Shown here: in pieces, positions 44,701 through 55,994 of the stretch
How the letters are laid out: each line of letters begins with the position of its first letter
Position numbering within the stretch: position 1 is the first letter of the stretch
From: Durusdinium trenchii
Taxonomy: Eukaryota; Sar; Dinophyceae; Suessiales; Symbiodiniaceae
DNA: 64,000 nucleotides
Direction of reading: 5' to 3'
NCBI GenBank assembly: GCA_963970005.1
Contig: CAXAMN010028883.1
Span: 298,304-362,303 of the forward strand
Position numbers and translations under genes: made by a program
The notes under the pieces: generated by a model
Databases searched by the model: none
What the model saw: only the letters and a program-made list of their open reading frames with translations
What the model was told of the DNA's origin: nothing

Positions 44701-47276
44701 TGCGTTAGGGTGAGACTTGATGTTAAGGATTGTGATGATCGTGAATACCAATGAAGCAAAGCATGGCTCTTTAGCTTTTTTCAATTTTATTTAACCCTAG
44801 GTACACTGTGGTGGGCTTGGACACAACATTGTGGCCGAGCAACGCTGCCTACTTGGGAGCTGCTGTGAATGCCACTTGCAGCATCGTCAACATGTCACAG
44901 GACAACATTTGTCACTGTCAGCTTCCCCAACTTCAGAGTTCGACCAATGCCGCCACAGTCCTGAAGCACAAGAGGACCCTGGAGGACAACCTCATCGGCC
45001 AAAAACTCGATGTTGGGAACATGGTGGTTCTCAGGTTCACCAAGCCAGAGTCGCAAAGGAATGATTCCAGAAAGCCATCCCAAGCTTGCATTGCAGCGCA
45101 CAGTGCCAACTTCAAGGTAAGCAGCTTTTGCGAGTCGGACCCCATCCGGTCATCTACGATTGGACCAGCTCCACTCATCAAGACTTCCCAAATGCTCGGC
45201 TATGATATGGAGGATGGCAGCATGAGCGCTGGCTTGAGAACCGAGCAGAGTCTTGCCCGGCCCAAGAGCAGATTTTGGGTTCCAAGGTAGTAGGTTTGAC
45301 CCCTCCAAAGAAAACTCACCTATGCAGCGCAATTTTGTTTTGGTTCGCGATGTGTCTATCGAGGAAAGGGTTGCCGATCCATGTGGAAATTTTGAAGTCC
45401 TACGCAAATGGCCTTGGCTTGCGCGATGCTGACCACTATCTGTGGGTTGACATCATCCCCAACAGGTGGGAAGGGCTTGGGAGGCAGCGTAATCTTTAAT
45501 TTGCGAACTCAATCTACTTTGGACCGCTGTAAATGGTTCCATGGTGAAAATTAGAAGGTTTTTGTTGAGTTCATCCAATGTTTGGATCAGGCACTGTGAG
45601 TTTGCTCGTGCTGCGGCGGAGTGCATTTTGGACAAGACCCTCCCACAGCTTCGTTACATAGGCTTTGTGAAGAAGGAGTTCTTAGCTAAAGTGCAGGAGG
45701 CAATCTCGGCTACTGTGTATCAACACTGGGATGATAGCACGGAGTCGGGACCAAAGACCCGCCCACAGGAAGCTGAGAGCAGTGAGCCACTTGGGTTCAA
45801 GGTTCTCAGCATGTCCGCTAATGGTGACATCACGTGGCCAGACTCCGTGACAACACGATTCCCTCCAGACACCTCTGAGTTCAAGGCTCTTGACGCCAAG
45901 CGCCAGAAGTTCTTGGAGCTATGTCCTGCGCACGGCACACCAGCCCAAGTCGGGGAGGCAAGTGTTTCAAGGTCATCTGCGAGACCAGACTACAGCATTG
46001 ACAATGGTGCGGAGCCTTTGGATACAACCCGCTTGTTGGACTTGCCCGGCGTGCCAACTGCTGAGTTTACAGCCCAGAGGCAAGGTCGTTGAAAACACGG
46101 TGATAATGTTTAAATAGAATTGGGGACATGGGCCTTCCTAGTTATAGGACAGGAATGATTCAGTGGTCTTTGAAAATCATGTCAATGAGTGGTATGTGTG
46201 ACCTGCATCTTTGAAACATCATCCCTATCAAAAATCTATGCAACGCCTGGCAGGCTTGCGACGTGCCCTGGAAAGGGCGACCGTCCCTCTGTGGTAGTGA
46301 CTACTGACTTCAAGCTTTGGATTGGGAACGAGGGAGATGACATGCTGAAGGTGGCACCATTTCCAATCCTTGGTTTTGGGCTTGGTGAATTTGAGGAGAA
46401 ATGCGTTGGAGGCCATTTGTTTCCTGCTAGCTGCTAGTTCCTCACCATGATGTTGTGGCTTAGGACCTTTTGGAAACAATTTTTCGTTTCAGGCCCTGCG
46501 TCTGAGCACTACAAGAAGTTTGTAGTTTGGAGGCTGTCGGATGACAAGGAGCTTGTTTGCTTGGATGGAAAGCTTACACCACTTTGCTCTGTGCTAGAGC
46601 AAATGTCTTCAAAGCATGGCTTGGTCGATGTACAACTTCTAGACCACATGTTGACCCAGAAAATGCGACCGGTGTCCTGTTTGCGTTTTGCTTGTGCAAA
46701 ATACGGTGCTGTTCATTTTCTCAGGCTCCCAGCCCCCCGATCTCCTCTTTTCCCAAGGCAGTTGATGGAGAGGAGACCATGCCTGCACCATTTCGGTACA
46801 ACGTGCAGCCGGCACCCGGAGAAAAAACAAACTGTTTGAAACCAAACAATTTTGATGTTCAAGATCCTCTGAATGTGAAGCACCAAATCCTTGGACAAGC
46901 GTACCACGGGAACTTCGACAAGCTCTGCAATAACAAGCGGGCTGGAGTGGTTTGGGAAGCCCCTCAACCAATTCTCAAGCTTGTTTTGGATTCTTTCTTT
47001 CTGTTTGAGCCAAATAGTGTGGAACCTTTCAACATCTTTCAACAAAGGTCCCAGAACCCCCTTGGGGCCCTTGTCAAAATCCTAGGTGAACATGGGCACT
47101 GGTGTGCCTCCCAAAGTGATGCCGGTAAAGCCAAAACTCTGGCTACTTTGCAACTTGGAGATGGCTGGAAAAACTTGGTACCAGCTCACCTCTTGCGCAT
47201 AGATGGTAGCCATTTTGCTAGCTGGGCCCGTGAACGACTTTCCGTGGAAAGTTTAGAGCAAGTGCTTGACTCATAG
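41746..47276 (+). CDS. unrecognised multi-exon gene, about 5.5 kb
   Basis: I do not recognise the family. The start is MGKRKPSNGSQTNQK at 41746 (basic, Gln/Lys-rich) and the end is LEQVLDS then TAG at 47274-47276. Exon-like segments, all plus strand: about 41955-42022 (ENMISEGGVDAYLTNKYSNK), 42155-42235, 42561-42663, 43351-43690 (helical; LCTGMNTTIREKLEEAVRRYG), 43789-44115 (YKDALGKHQACGAYIHFKAM), 44246-44473 (charged helix), 44803-45116 (ends at a canonical GTAAGC donor), about 45325-45465 (GLRDADHYLWVDIIPNRW), 45590-46080, 46250-46420, 46497-46680 and 46760-47276. The mixed composition suggests a soluble protein of over 900 residues. The join phases were not all resolved. Its position suggests the same expression unit or mobile cluster as its neighbours. 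Confidence 0.55.
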
Positions 47277-47580
47277 ATGGGCACTTCCTGTTTCCAGGCT
47301 TAAACTCAATTGAATGTAACTGGACCAGTAGCATGTCACATGTCTATACACGGCAGGTAGCATCCAAAGAGTCAAGACAACCTCGACGCACGCTGTCACT
47401 CAGGGGTGGACAAAAAAGAGAGCACCAGGGTCACCAAAGTCCAAATTTGTCATAATGAACTCGCAGTTGGATGGAGTGGGCTAGTCCAAAGTTGCCTGCT
47501 CTTCCCGTTCCCAGATCAAGCGGCGGGACTGAAACATCTTTCAGTCAGTTTTGCTGGCCTCATCATTTGCGGCCATCACC

Positions 47581-48844
47581 ATGCCATGCCTACCACGTGT
47601 CGCAGAGATCACCGAGAGCGAAGAAGAGGAGACCGGGGCACTGGAGCATCCATCCTTCAATGTAGTCGTATATAAATGCAACTTTTCAGGGATTAGGTAT
47701 TTCTTTTCCTCAATGACTCAGTCAGATGACCAAAGTTTCTGCAGGAGCCGGATGCTGGAAGACAAACCGGTAAACCAAATTCAACTCCGAAACCAAAAGC
47801 GAAGCCGAAAGTGAAAGGGAAGGTGAAAAAGGAAAAACCTACCACTGCCGAGCCCAGTTCAAGCAAGAATGTGACTGCGACAGGTTCCAACGAGCCTCGT
47901 CGTCGTACTGGTCGTGCCAAGGCCAAGGCCAAGGCAAAGGTTCAGCCTAAGCGCAAAGCCAAGGCCAACAAGAAAGCTGAACCTGAGAAAGCCGCTTCAG
48001 AAACACCTGATAATACCAAGAAGGAACCTGAAAAAGAAAAACCACCAAGAAAGCGACCAGCAGCCTCTGGAGGCACGCTCTAGTGTCATTGAACAAGCAT
48101 GTTGTCTCATCATCCCCATCTTACATGTTGTGATTGGATGTTATTGGCCCGGAGGTGGGAGCAAGATCGGGAACCCGTACTGCTACACCAATGGCACTTG
48201 GGCCTTCAAAGTCGATGGCAGCGAAGCGGTCCGAGCAACTCGGCTGGTGTTCTCGAGTTTTGGCATTCGGGGTACTGGTGGATGCTGGTGGCATGCATTT
48301 TTTTTGCCTCATATAAGGTTGGTGGTTCGAAGTACGACAAGGATGCGGTCAAAGAGATAATCGCCTCCTACTCAGTGGCTTTGCCATTTCTCTTCTAAGT
48401 CTCCTCAACCTCCTCTTATGCACAAAAGACATTTATTGTTCCCTAGTGGGGTTCCTTGGGTTGCAAGGATGCGGCACATGCTGAAGTCGTCAAGGGTGGA
48501 TCAATTCAAGATGCCAAGAACCTTTCCGCGACTTGGCTAGACTAGGCAAAATACAACTTGCTGAATCGGCTCCTAGGTCCAAGTACCAAAATTCATGGAT
48601 TGTTCTTTCGTGCTCTTTCGCAAGGTGATGATGTTGGAGAAGCTAGATGGTGGCAACAAGCCATGTGCCAAAGTGCTTCCCAGGAAGGAGACGCTGGATC
48701 TGATGATCCCACCACCACCAACCCCTGAAGATGAGAAGGGTGGAGACCAAACGAAGGAGGGTGCCGATGAGGCCGATGAGCCTGATCAGGGGGGAGAATG
48801 CGGAAGAAGAGGAGGTGGAAGATGATCCTGAAGAGATCTGCTAG
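47581..48844 (+). CDS. lysine-rich, probably nuclear protein, multi-exon
   Basis: The ATG at 47581 opens an acidic N-terminus (ITESEEEETGALEHP) ending at a GT donor (47662). The acceptor CTGCAG ends at 47744 and exon 2 from 47745 is extremely Lys/Pro/Ala-rich (KPKAKPKVKGKVKKEK ... RKRPAASGG). A third piece about 48160-48230 reads SKIGNPYCYTNGTWAFKVDG. The last exon from 48625 (after TTTCGCAAG) ends in an acidic tail. That tail is intact only if the G6 run at 48789-48794 is five long, giving ENAEEEEVEDDPEEIC and TAG at 48842-48844. As written, the frame runs to a different stop at 48823-48825. Function unknown. The composition suggests nucleic-acid or chromatin binding. Confidence 0.5.
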
Positions 48845-51115
48845 GAACATAATAGATTCGCTGAGGCTCCCTGCGGAAAAAATCTCACGCGGCCGCTGCG
48901 CTGCGGCAGTGCTGCTGCTCTGGGGGTGGTTTGGATGGAGGGCTCTCTGTGAGGCTTTAAGAGAGGGTTTTCGGTCTAAATTTAAGATGTACACTTCAGT
49001 GGCCTGAATCAAATCAGTGGCCTGATTAGCATGAAAATGTTTTAGACATAGACCTATGTTCACCACCCAAAACCTTCCGGGCAGGTTCGCCCAAACATTG
49101 CATGTCTGCGTCTACCCGCATGTCGAGGATTTCGAGAAGAGTGTTGGAAGCTGCGCCGCTCGGTGGTACGAAGCGATTGGAGGAACCGCGGTACGAAATG
49201 CCGAGATGAGCCGAGATGAGCCGAGAGCCTTCACCCAAATCCCCCACATGGTTTTTGAGAATGTATTTCCAGAGCGTTGTATTCTAGAAATTCATCCAAG
49301 TATTCAAGAATTTTGTGTCATACTCCTAGAGTCCATTTATAATACTTGACCATGGTTTTTAGTACTGTAGTAGCGGTAGTAGGAAGTTTGAGCATATTTT
49401 GGGTGGTGAACAAAATGGGACTATGCATTGTGTGTTTCGCATGACCTGTGACGGTCACTAAAATATTATATGTCACTATTCTTGAGAAAGGCCTCTACTG
49501 ACCATCATCATCCACTCTTACAGGGAATGGGATAATTGAATGTTCATCCTTTGAAAGAACACGGCCCAAGAGGCCCTTTTATTCATCCCAACAAAGTGTG
49601 TCATGGTTTGATGAATTAGCTTGCTTGGACATGAGGCCCCTTGCGACGCACCCGATTTAATACCCAGCACAGGAACGCCTTTTTAACACGGTTGGTTACT
49701 TTTGACATCTGCCTGGGCCTGGCTTGAAAGTCCAACCGAGACGTGTCCTTTTTTGTGCTTCTCTCCCCTGTGAAACCATGTAAAACCTGTTGTTTCCCAC
49801 TGCTCACGGATCGCAAAGAAAACAGCTGTGAGAGTCCGTCCGGTTTTGACCGCTGATCCTGAAGAAAAACAATGGATTCATCGTTCCAGAAGCGTTTCAC
49901 TCTCGGGTCGCAAGCGACCGCCGGGGCTGGGGAGCCCCAACTCCGAGGGAACGACCAGGAGTGGTTTTTCAGGGTCTTAGACTCTGGGACCCTGGGGACA
50001 TACCCCAAAGAATGAGATGATCTGATTTGGGAGGGATTTGGGTCCAGATTTGGGGAATGGTTTGGTCACCGCATATATTCCAGTCCGGGGTGTTGGGGTT
50101 ATGGGAATTCCCCGACTGGCAAGAGATCCGGGACAGGCAGTCTCTTGCATGATTTGGTCCAAGCACAGAAGTGGGTGGATTCGCTCGTGGTACATCTATG
50201 ATGCCCCATGCACCGCCGTCCAGTGATACTGGACAGCAGATTGACTTGAGGTTCTGCAGATCTTCTCTGCAGAACTTTAATATACTTTAATGCTAAAACG
50301 CAGTGCTTCCAATGGGGTGAACACTAGCTTTCTCCAGTCGGTGATGCCTGAAAATCTGGGGGTTCTGGAGAATTTTTGGCATCTAGCAAGACATCCTGGA
50401 ATCCTGCATCCAATGACATAACTTGAAACTCCAATGTGTCTAAGAATAGAAGTCGCTCTTTCAATTTCATCTATCAACTCCTTGGTCGTATATTTTTTGA
50501 GTGTGTTTTGGTCAATCTACTGAGGAGCTCGCTTTGAATTTCTCTACGGCCCGGCACTCTGGAGTCGAATGCCATTCTGGGCCCACTTGGTGCCAACCTT
50601 CTTCGCGCAGTTCCACACGCCGCGCGGCGGGAACCTCCACCCATGCGCGTAATCTCGAAGGGTTGGGACGCGAGACGTGAGACGGGGTGCATGGCGGAGG
50701 GTGGGAGGACTGTCCACTTCTTGAAAGATTTGAACGGGGTGGTTCTGATGAAGTGGATGAAAGGAGTGGGAAGGCTACACCCAACCTGACATTTGCTCAC
50801 CAAAGAGTTCGAGCGACATTATAACACTATGTCCATCTATATGTCCTATAATTGCGTGAAGAACTGCTTTTGGCACATGGGAAAAGACATCCTGTAAATA
50901 AATGAGACATGTCCCTGCTAAGGCCCGGTGGTTGAGTGGGCTAACTTGCGAGTCATTTATGATCATTTGCTGAGTTTGTTGGGTGACTCGATGTATATCC
51001 AGGTGGGATGCCTTGACACTCCTTATCCCCAGATGCAGTGAAGCATGGTATTATCCATGAGAAGCAGAGGACATATATGTTGGGATTCCACATAAAGGCT
51101 GAAGGAGCTGAAGCC
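48845..51115. other. no gene recognised
   Basis: Short frames only. About 49486-49524 repeats the right part of the MITE at 5280-5395 (AAGGCCT, CCATCATCATCCACT, TTACAGG). Confidence 0.4.
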
Positions 51116-51160
51116 GGATGGATGGATGGATGGATGGATGGATGGATGGATCGATGGATG
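51116..51160 (+). repeat. (GGAT)n microsatellite
   Basis: About eleven GGAT units with one TCGA interruption near the right end. Confidence 0.95.
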
Positions 51161-51307
51161 ATGCTCGTACCATGATGATCTATCCTCTTCATGAGATGAG
51201 TCCAATCAACCTCCTTCCCTTTGGGCCCTTCTTCAGCTTCTTGACGGTTAAACCCATAGCCCAAGAGGCGATATATGTGGAGTTCTGGCAAAACCCACCC
51301 TGCCTTT

Positions 51308-51605
51308 GGTCCAAAGCAGGGAGAACCCGCTGCTTGTTCCTCAGCGACCGCCCGTACCGACCGTCTCACCGGTACCGACCGACCCCCGCGACGCCATCGA
51401 CTCGCTCCGCACGAGAAAAACGCACGGCGAAATCGGCAAGGCTTCTTTACATCATTTGCCTGTCGAACGGCTTGAGCTTTGCTGCTCGCCTCGGACGGGC
51501 CACGGGGCCACCGCTGTTTTCCGGCCCCGAAGTGCGAAGCTGTCGCTGTCGCCTTCCACCGAAAGGTCGATAGACGGTCGTCCCGTCGGACGGGGTGCCG
51601 GTTGA
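51308..51605 (+). other. GC3-rich exon-like frame
   Basis: A plus-strand frame, open for nearly 300 bases, with a Pro/Val-rich start (PPVPTVSPVPTDPRDAID) and Ser/Arg-rich end. Third positions are mostly G or C, unlike the flanks. Possible exon, no family recognised. Confidence 0.35.
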
Positions 51606-53082
51606 CGTACAGAAGTCGGGGTGCCCATGGACTTAGCGGACTAAAGGACCACCCTTTTGGTGACTCCTGGTATAGGCACTCTTTGAGGACGAGTGATTTT
51701 GGCGCGTCGCGCGTAGGCCTTTTTCAATGTCTTTCGGGGGGATTTGGGGCAATGTTGGTGTTTGGCCTTCTCAGCGGGTGATCTTTGTAATTTGGCGGTG
51801 TTGTGGGAGATGCCACCAGAAAGGGCCGAAATGCAGGTAGTGACTTTGAGTGAAATGCACTGGAAATATCCACTCTTTTCTCACTGCTCTTCAATGCGAA
51901 TGAATGCGCTTTCAAAATCATTCAAAATCAAACATGGACCCCCCCAAAGAAACTAATTAAGTATATCCATAGTCCATAGATGTGGTGATGTAGGATTGTT
52001 CTATGTTTGCGACTCTAAGGGGAACCAAACGAGGTCGTCCTCAATTTTCCAGAAAAAACCGGCGGCGTCAATTTGAGTTGCCTGTGAAGGTGGGATTGTC
52101 AAGAACAGCAGGGTCGAGGGCAGACAGTTTGACATCAACTGATATACGCTGATATATACATATATATATATATAATATACAGCATTGGATTTCGCAAGAT
52201 CTACGGGTTGGCTTGAGCATCCGGAGGAATAAACTCTTCCATATTCCATGCCCTATATTTGCAGGCTGGCTCAATTATGGAGTGTAAGTCGCTTTGATCC
52301 ACAGACCAACCGAATCCGCATGCTGACTATGAACCCTCAACGAGAGGCGATGTACGAAGGAGGAGAGGAGGAAAGCCTACAAGCTACCAAACTAGAAATG
52401 AAAGCACTTTGCTGATGTGTGCTCCCAATTGACAGCGAAGCATATATGAACCACTTCACTGCGCACAAGCTTGTGCGGGCTGTGAATTATAGCAATGCGA
52501 AGTACTTCGGCACTGGGTGTTTGCCTTTCAAACCGCATGACATCACAACAGATGATTGCAGCAACAGGTCCTGGTGATATCCCCAAGGCGAAAACAACCT
52601 TTGGAGCCGGCAACTTTTACTCCAAACTCAAACATCACCAGAAAACACATTCACCCAGACGCGAGAGGCACGAACCCTGCGTGTGCCCTTGGGGCCGTGC
52701 CGTGGAGGGGTCCGGACCGGAACCAATCCCGGGGTTGAGGGACCAAGGACTCCAAGGACTAGTCGGCCTGTTTGGAGCGTCTGGGCAAAACATTTCAATC
52801 ACACAGACACCCTTTCAAAGCTGCTGAGGTTTTGGGCCTTTGCCATGACAACTACCAGGGTGTTAGCCGTGGCTTGCTCTGGTGGCCGATTGAGTCCCCC
52901 TCCGAGCTTTGTGTTGGTGAGTGAGGAGGGCTGCTGCTCTGCTGGGGGACTCTTTGGTTGGGTGTTGGGTGGTACTGGGGTCCTTTGTGCGACCGAAGAC
53001 GCGTTTTGGACATGTCTTTCGAACGCTATCCGAGATCCTCGGAATTGTCGCCATGACACTGGTCTACATTACCAAAGAAGCA
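51606..53082. other. no gene recognised
   Basis: Contains a TA microsatellite at about 52150-52182. Other frames show no motif. Confidence 0.4.
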
Positions 53083-53165
53083 TACTTGCCCGGTGGTTGG
53101 CTAGCTTTGACTTGTAACTTCAACTTAGACTTAGCCTTGCCTAATAGCCAACCACCGGGCAAGTA
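53083..53165. repeat. perfect 21-bp inverted repeat with 41-nt loop
   Basis: Arms 53083-53103 and 53145-53165 (TACTTGCCCGGTGGTTGGCT followed by A) are exact reverse complements. The loop holds four near-copies of ACTTNN. The loop length equals that of the foldback at 19219-19345. Confidence 0.9.
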
Positions 53166-54113
53166 CTTTTGGGTTTTAAGACGTGCAGATGTGCGTTGTT
53201 TTTTCTCGGCGGCCGACAGGCCGATCTGTGAACACTGTGACCCGCAAGGTGGTCGTGAACACATTGGACATGGTTGTTTTTTCCTATCATCCTATCATAT
53301 CTATCATATCTATTCATATCTATCATTATCCATTATCCCAAACATGTTTCGCATCTCACACCAGTCCAGATGCGAAGAGTCTCTTGCAAGATGCGTTGGA
53401 CCATCCTATACTTGGGGACCGCTGGCAGAGGGAAGGATTGGCACCTGGAGGCCCAAGGAGCCTCAATCGGGAGCCTCTTTTCGAGGCCCAAGGAGCCTTC
53501 TACCGATGTTTTCGATCAAATATGAGAAGCGAAGAGGTTTGTTAACCGACGCCTTGAACCCGAACTGGTCGACGCCCTGTTCGACCCAGCCATGGCAGGT
53601 ACTGTTTGAGGCCCGGGAGGTTTTAGGCTTAGCCACCTTGGAGGTCTCAACCGGGCTGTGAGATAGTCACGGGACGGTATTTGGGTCACTCAACCCATCC
53701 ACTTCAAGATCTTCATGGCCTACCCATGGCCTACCCTCTCCGCTCCCAGCTGTCCGCTCCCATCAGGAGATCCGACCCAACACGGCCCAGTGAGACATCC
53801 GCGGCCCCTGGCGTCGAGCCGGGCACGGTCCACGAACGTGTGCCGTGTGCGTCGGTGAAGCTCAGGGGTTGCAGAGAGGAATTTGGAGCTCACCGACCTG
53901 GGCCCTTTAAGATATTGAACACTCGCTGGCTGATGTTTCATGACCATTGCGATGTTCATAGATCAATCACCTTTGGATCAGATCGATGGCTGGAAGTATG
54001 TTAATGCAGGATCTCCTGTGCGATTTCCTTTGATATGAAGATACAACATGCATGTGAAATAGAACTATATAACATGATATAACAACATTCAGCACTATAA
54101 ACCTATAAAACCA
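53166..54113. other. no gene recognised
   Basis: Includes a short CTATCAT/TATC-rich run (53285-53335). Nothing coding can be supported. Confidence 0.4.
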
Positions 54114-54395
54114 ATGAGCCTGCCCCACGCTTCTGGCGAACTGCTCAATACTGCCACTGTTCTGGAGCCCAGAAACGGTGGGATTTCACCGCCTTCACTG
54201 CCGAACTCCTTCACCCGCACGTCGTCTCCGAACAGTTCGACCGAAACGGGGAAAAACGGCTTCGTCGACCGGGCGGCTGAGAGCCAGAGCACCTCTCCGA
54301 CCATCCCCGACACCCTTGCCTCCGTCGGTCCGGCAGATCCGACGAGAGAAGTGACGAGAAGAAGTGGCAGACGAAGAGTGAACTGGTTTCTATAG
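54114..54395 (+). CDS. small Ser/Thr-rich ORF, 93 codons
   Basis: ATG to TAG, 93 codons, starting MSLPHASGELLNTATVLEP and ending in an Arg-rich tail (RRSGRRRVNWFL). It is rich in Ser, Thr, Pro and Asn, so probably disordered. Third positions are GC-rich compared with the AT-rich flank just upstream. It could be a complete small gene or an exon. No homologue recognised. Confidence 0.35.
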   Translation: MSLPHASGELLNTATVLEPRNGGISPPSLPNSFTRTSSPNSSTETGKNGFVDRAAESQSTSPTIPDTLASVGPADPTREVTRRSGRRRVNWFL

Positions 54396-55994
54396 GGAAA
54401 AGGCCTGTTTTCGGCTGGTGGTTTGCTGACGGAATCAGTCCTGTCCAGTAAAAGGTTGTACGACTTTAGAGGATTCCCTGGTCGTCGCTGGTATTTTGAC
54501 AGGAGGGCACATGCAAAGAGGCAGATGGCGGCTTGAGCTGTCCTGAGTTAGAGGCAATCTGCCAACTTCAACCCGGACCCTCTATCAACTATCTTCGAGT
54601 TGCAAAGTACATCTTACATCATCTTACTGGGTTCAGAGTAAATGGTGCGAACCCATACTGTCAGAGGGATCCATAATGAAGCACCTATGATGCCTATGAA
54701 AAGGGTTTGTGCTAATACTCTGAATCTACTGTACACTCAATTGAGAGGTTTGCAATCCTCTAGCATCAAGAAACTCTCCTTTGGCTGCAGGGTATCAACG
54801 GAGTGTATCCCCACGTTGTCTGCGATTAGATCGAATCACTTCACCACGTTGAAAACGCGCTTTTTCTCGTCCTGCCCTGCCGGTCGACCGGGAACTTCAC
54901 GGATCCGTGGAACGACCGGTCGACCATCTGGGGAGACGCTGTGCGTTAGCTTTCTCGGCGGTTTTTCCACGTAACGAGTCAGACGGAACGGAAGGATCAG
55001 GAAGTTCGAAGGATCAGGGAGCTCAACTTCATTTCAGTGTGGTGGCAGAAACTCGAACGGGTTGGTTTTGGTAGATGGAACGTTCCACATCGATCGCAGC
55101 CTGCCCTGATACCAAGGGCGGAGCTGCGACATATTTTGACCAGCGTTGAGTGGTTTGGCTGTTTGGACGGAATTGATGTTGGCAAGCTGTCGATGGCGAA
55201 GAGCGGACTCCAAGGTGTTGACAAGTTGGATCAGAAAATCAACTGTTCAAGAGAGAACACGAAGAGGACAAACCCATGTATGCTTTTTAATCTATTTTTT
55301 GTTTTCTTCGTGGTCGATGACCAGATACTGCACGTAATTGTTTGGTGTATGTTTCTCTCCATTTGGTCGATGACCCGATTGAAGAAAGGATCCAAAGGCC
55401 ATCATGGCCGAAGAAATGGTGCGGAATGATGGTGGACAGGTTCCAATCCAGACCGAATGGTCTCAACCTCAGATCTGCCGGGTTCGCCACCAGAAGACTT
55501 GACTCCAAATGCTCCGGACTCACATGCTGAACACTCGCGCAAGGCTGGTTTTTAGCTCGCTTAGAGTGGTTTTTGCCCGCGGATTGGCGGTTTGGGCCAA
55601 TGGTGCTGAGGAGGATTGGCTTGGACGGAGGGTGAAAGCAAAGAGGTTAGGCCGTAGGCCCATCAAGAAAGCATTTGCCCCACTGATGCTGCGAGAGTGC
55701 ATGTCCACAAAAGTGCTCAAGCCCTCGCGGCCACAAAAGTGGCTACAAAGTCAATGATGCAAGCGAACCATTTTGCCTACAATTTCTGGGGCTAAGTTCT
55801 ACTCCGTAGATTGACCCTTGGGGAGTGCAGCACCGCAGAATGGATGGATGGCAGTACTGCCTGCTGCTTTTCGAGGGGGGATGCCAACCATGGGGGTATG
55901 GCTTGCCCCAGATCATCCATGTACAGAAACATATACACATCTTCAACATGTTTTTGACCTTTTTTTGGGGGGGGCGGGTTAACTAGTAAAAAAA
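54396..55994. other. no gene recognised, up to the duplication junction
   Basis: A plus frame at about 55091-55270 is mildly exon-like. The stretch ends in T-, G- and A-runs (55957-55994) immediately before the sharp junction to copy 2. Confidence 0.4.

Noticed and set aside
47203..47222. GGTAGCCATTTTGCTAGC resembles the dinoflagellate spliced leader (GTAGCCATTTTG core)
   Set aside because: It falls within the last exon of a reading frame (encodes DGSHFASW), matches only about 12 bases, and lacks the rest of the leader and a donor.
50921..51010. tRNA-like A-box (TGGTTGAGTGG) at 50929
   Set aside because: No matching acceptor stem, anticodon arm or proper B-box (GGTTCRANTCC) follows. At most a decayed tRNA-derived repeat.
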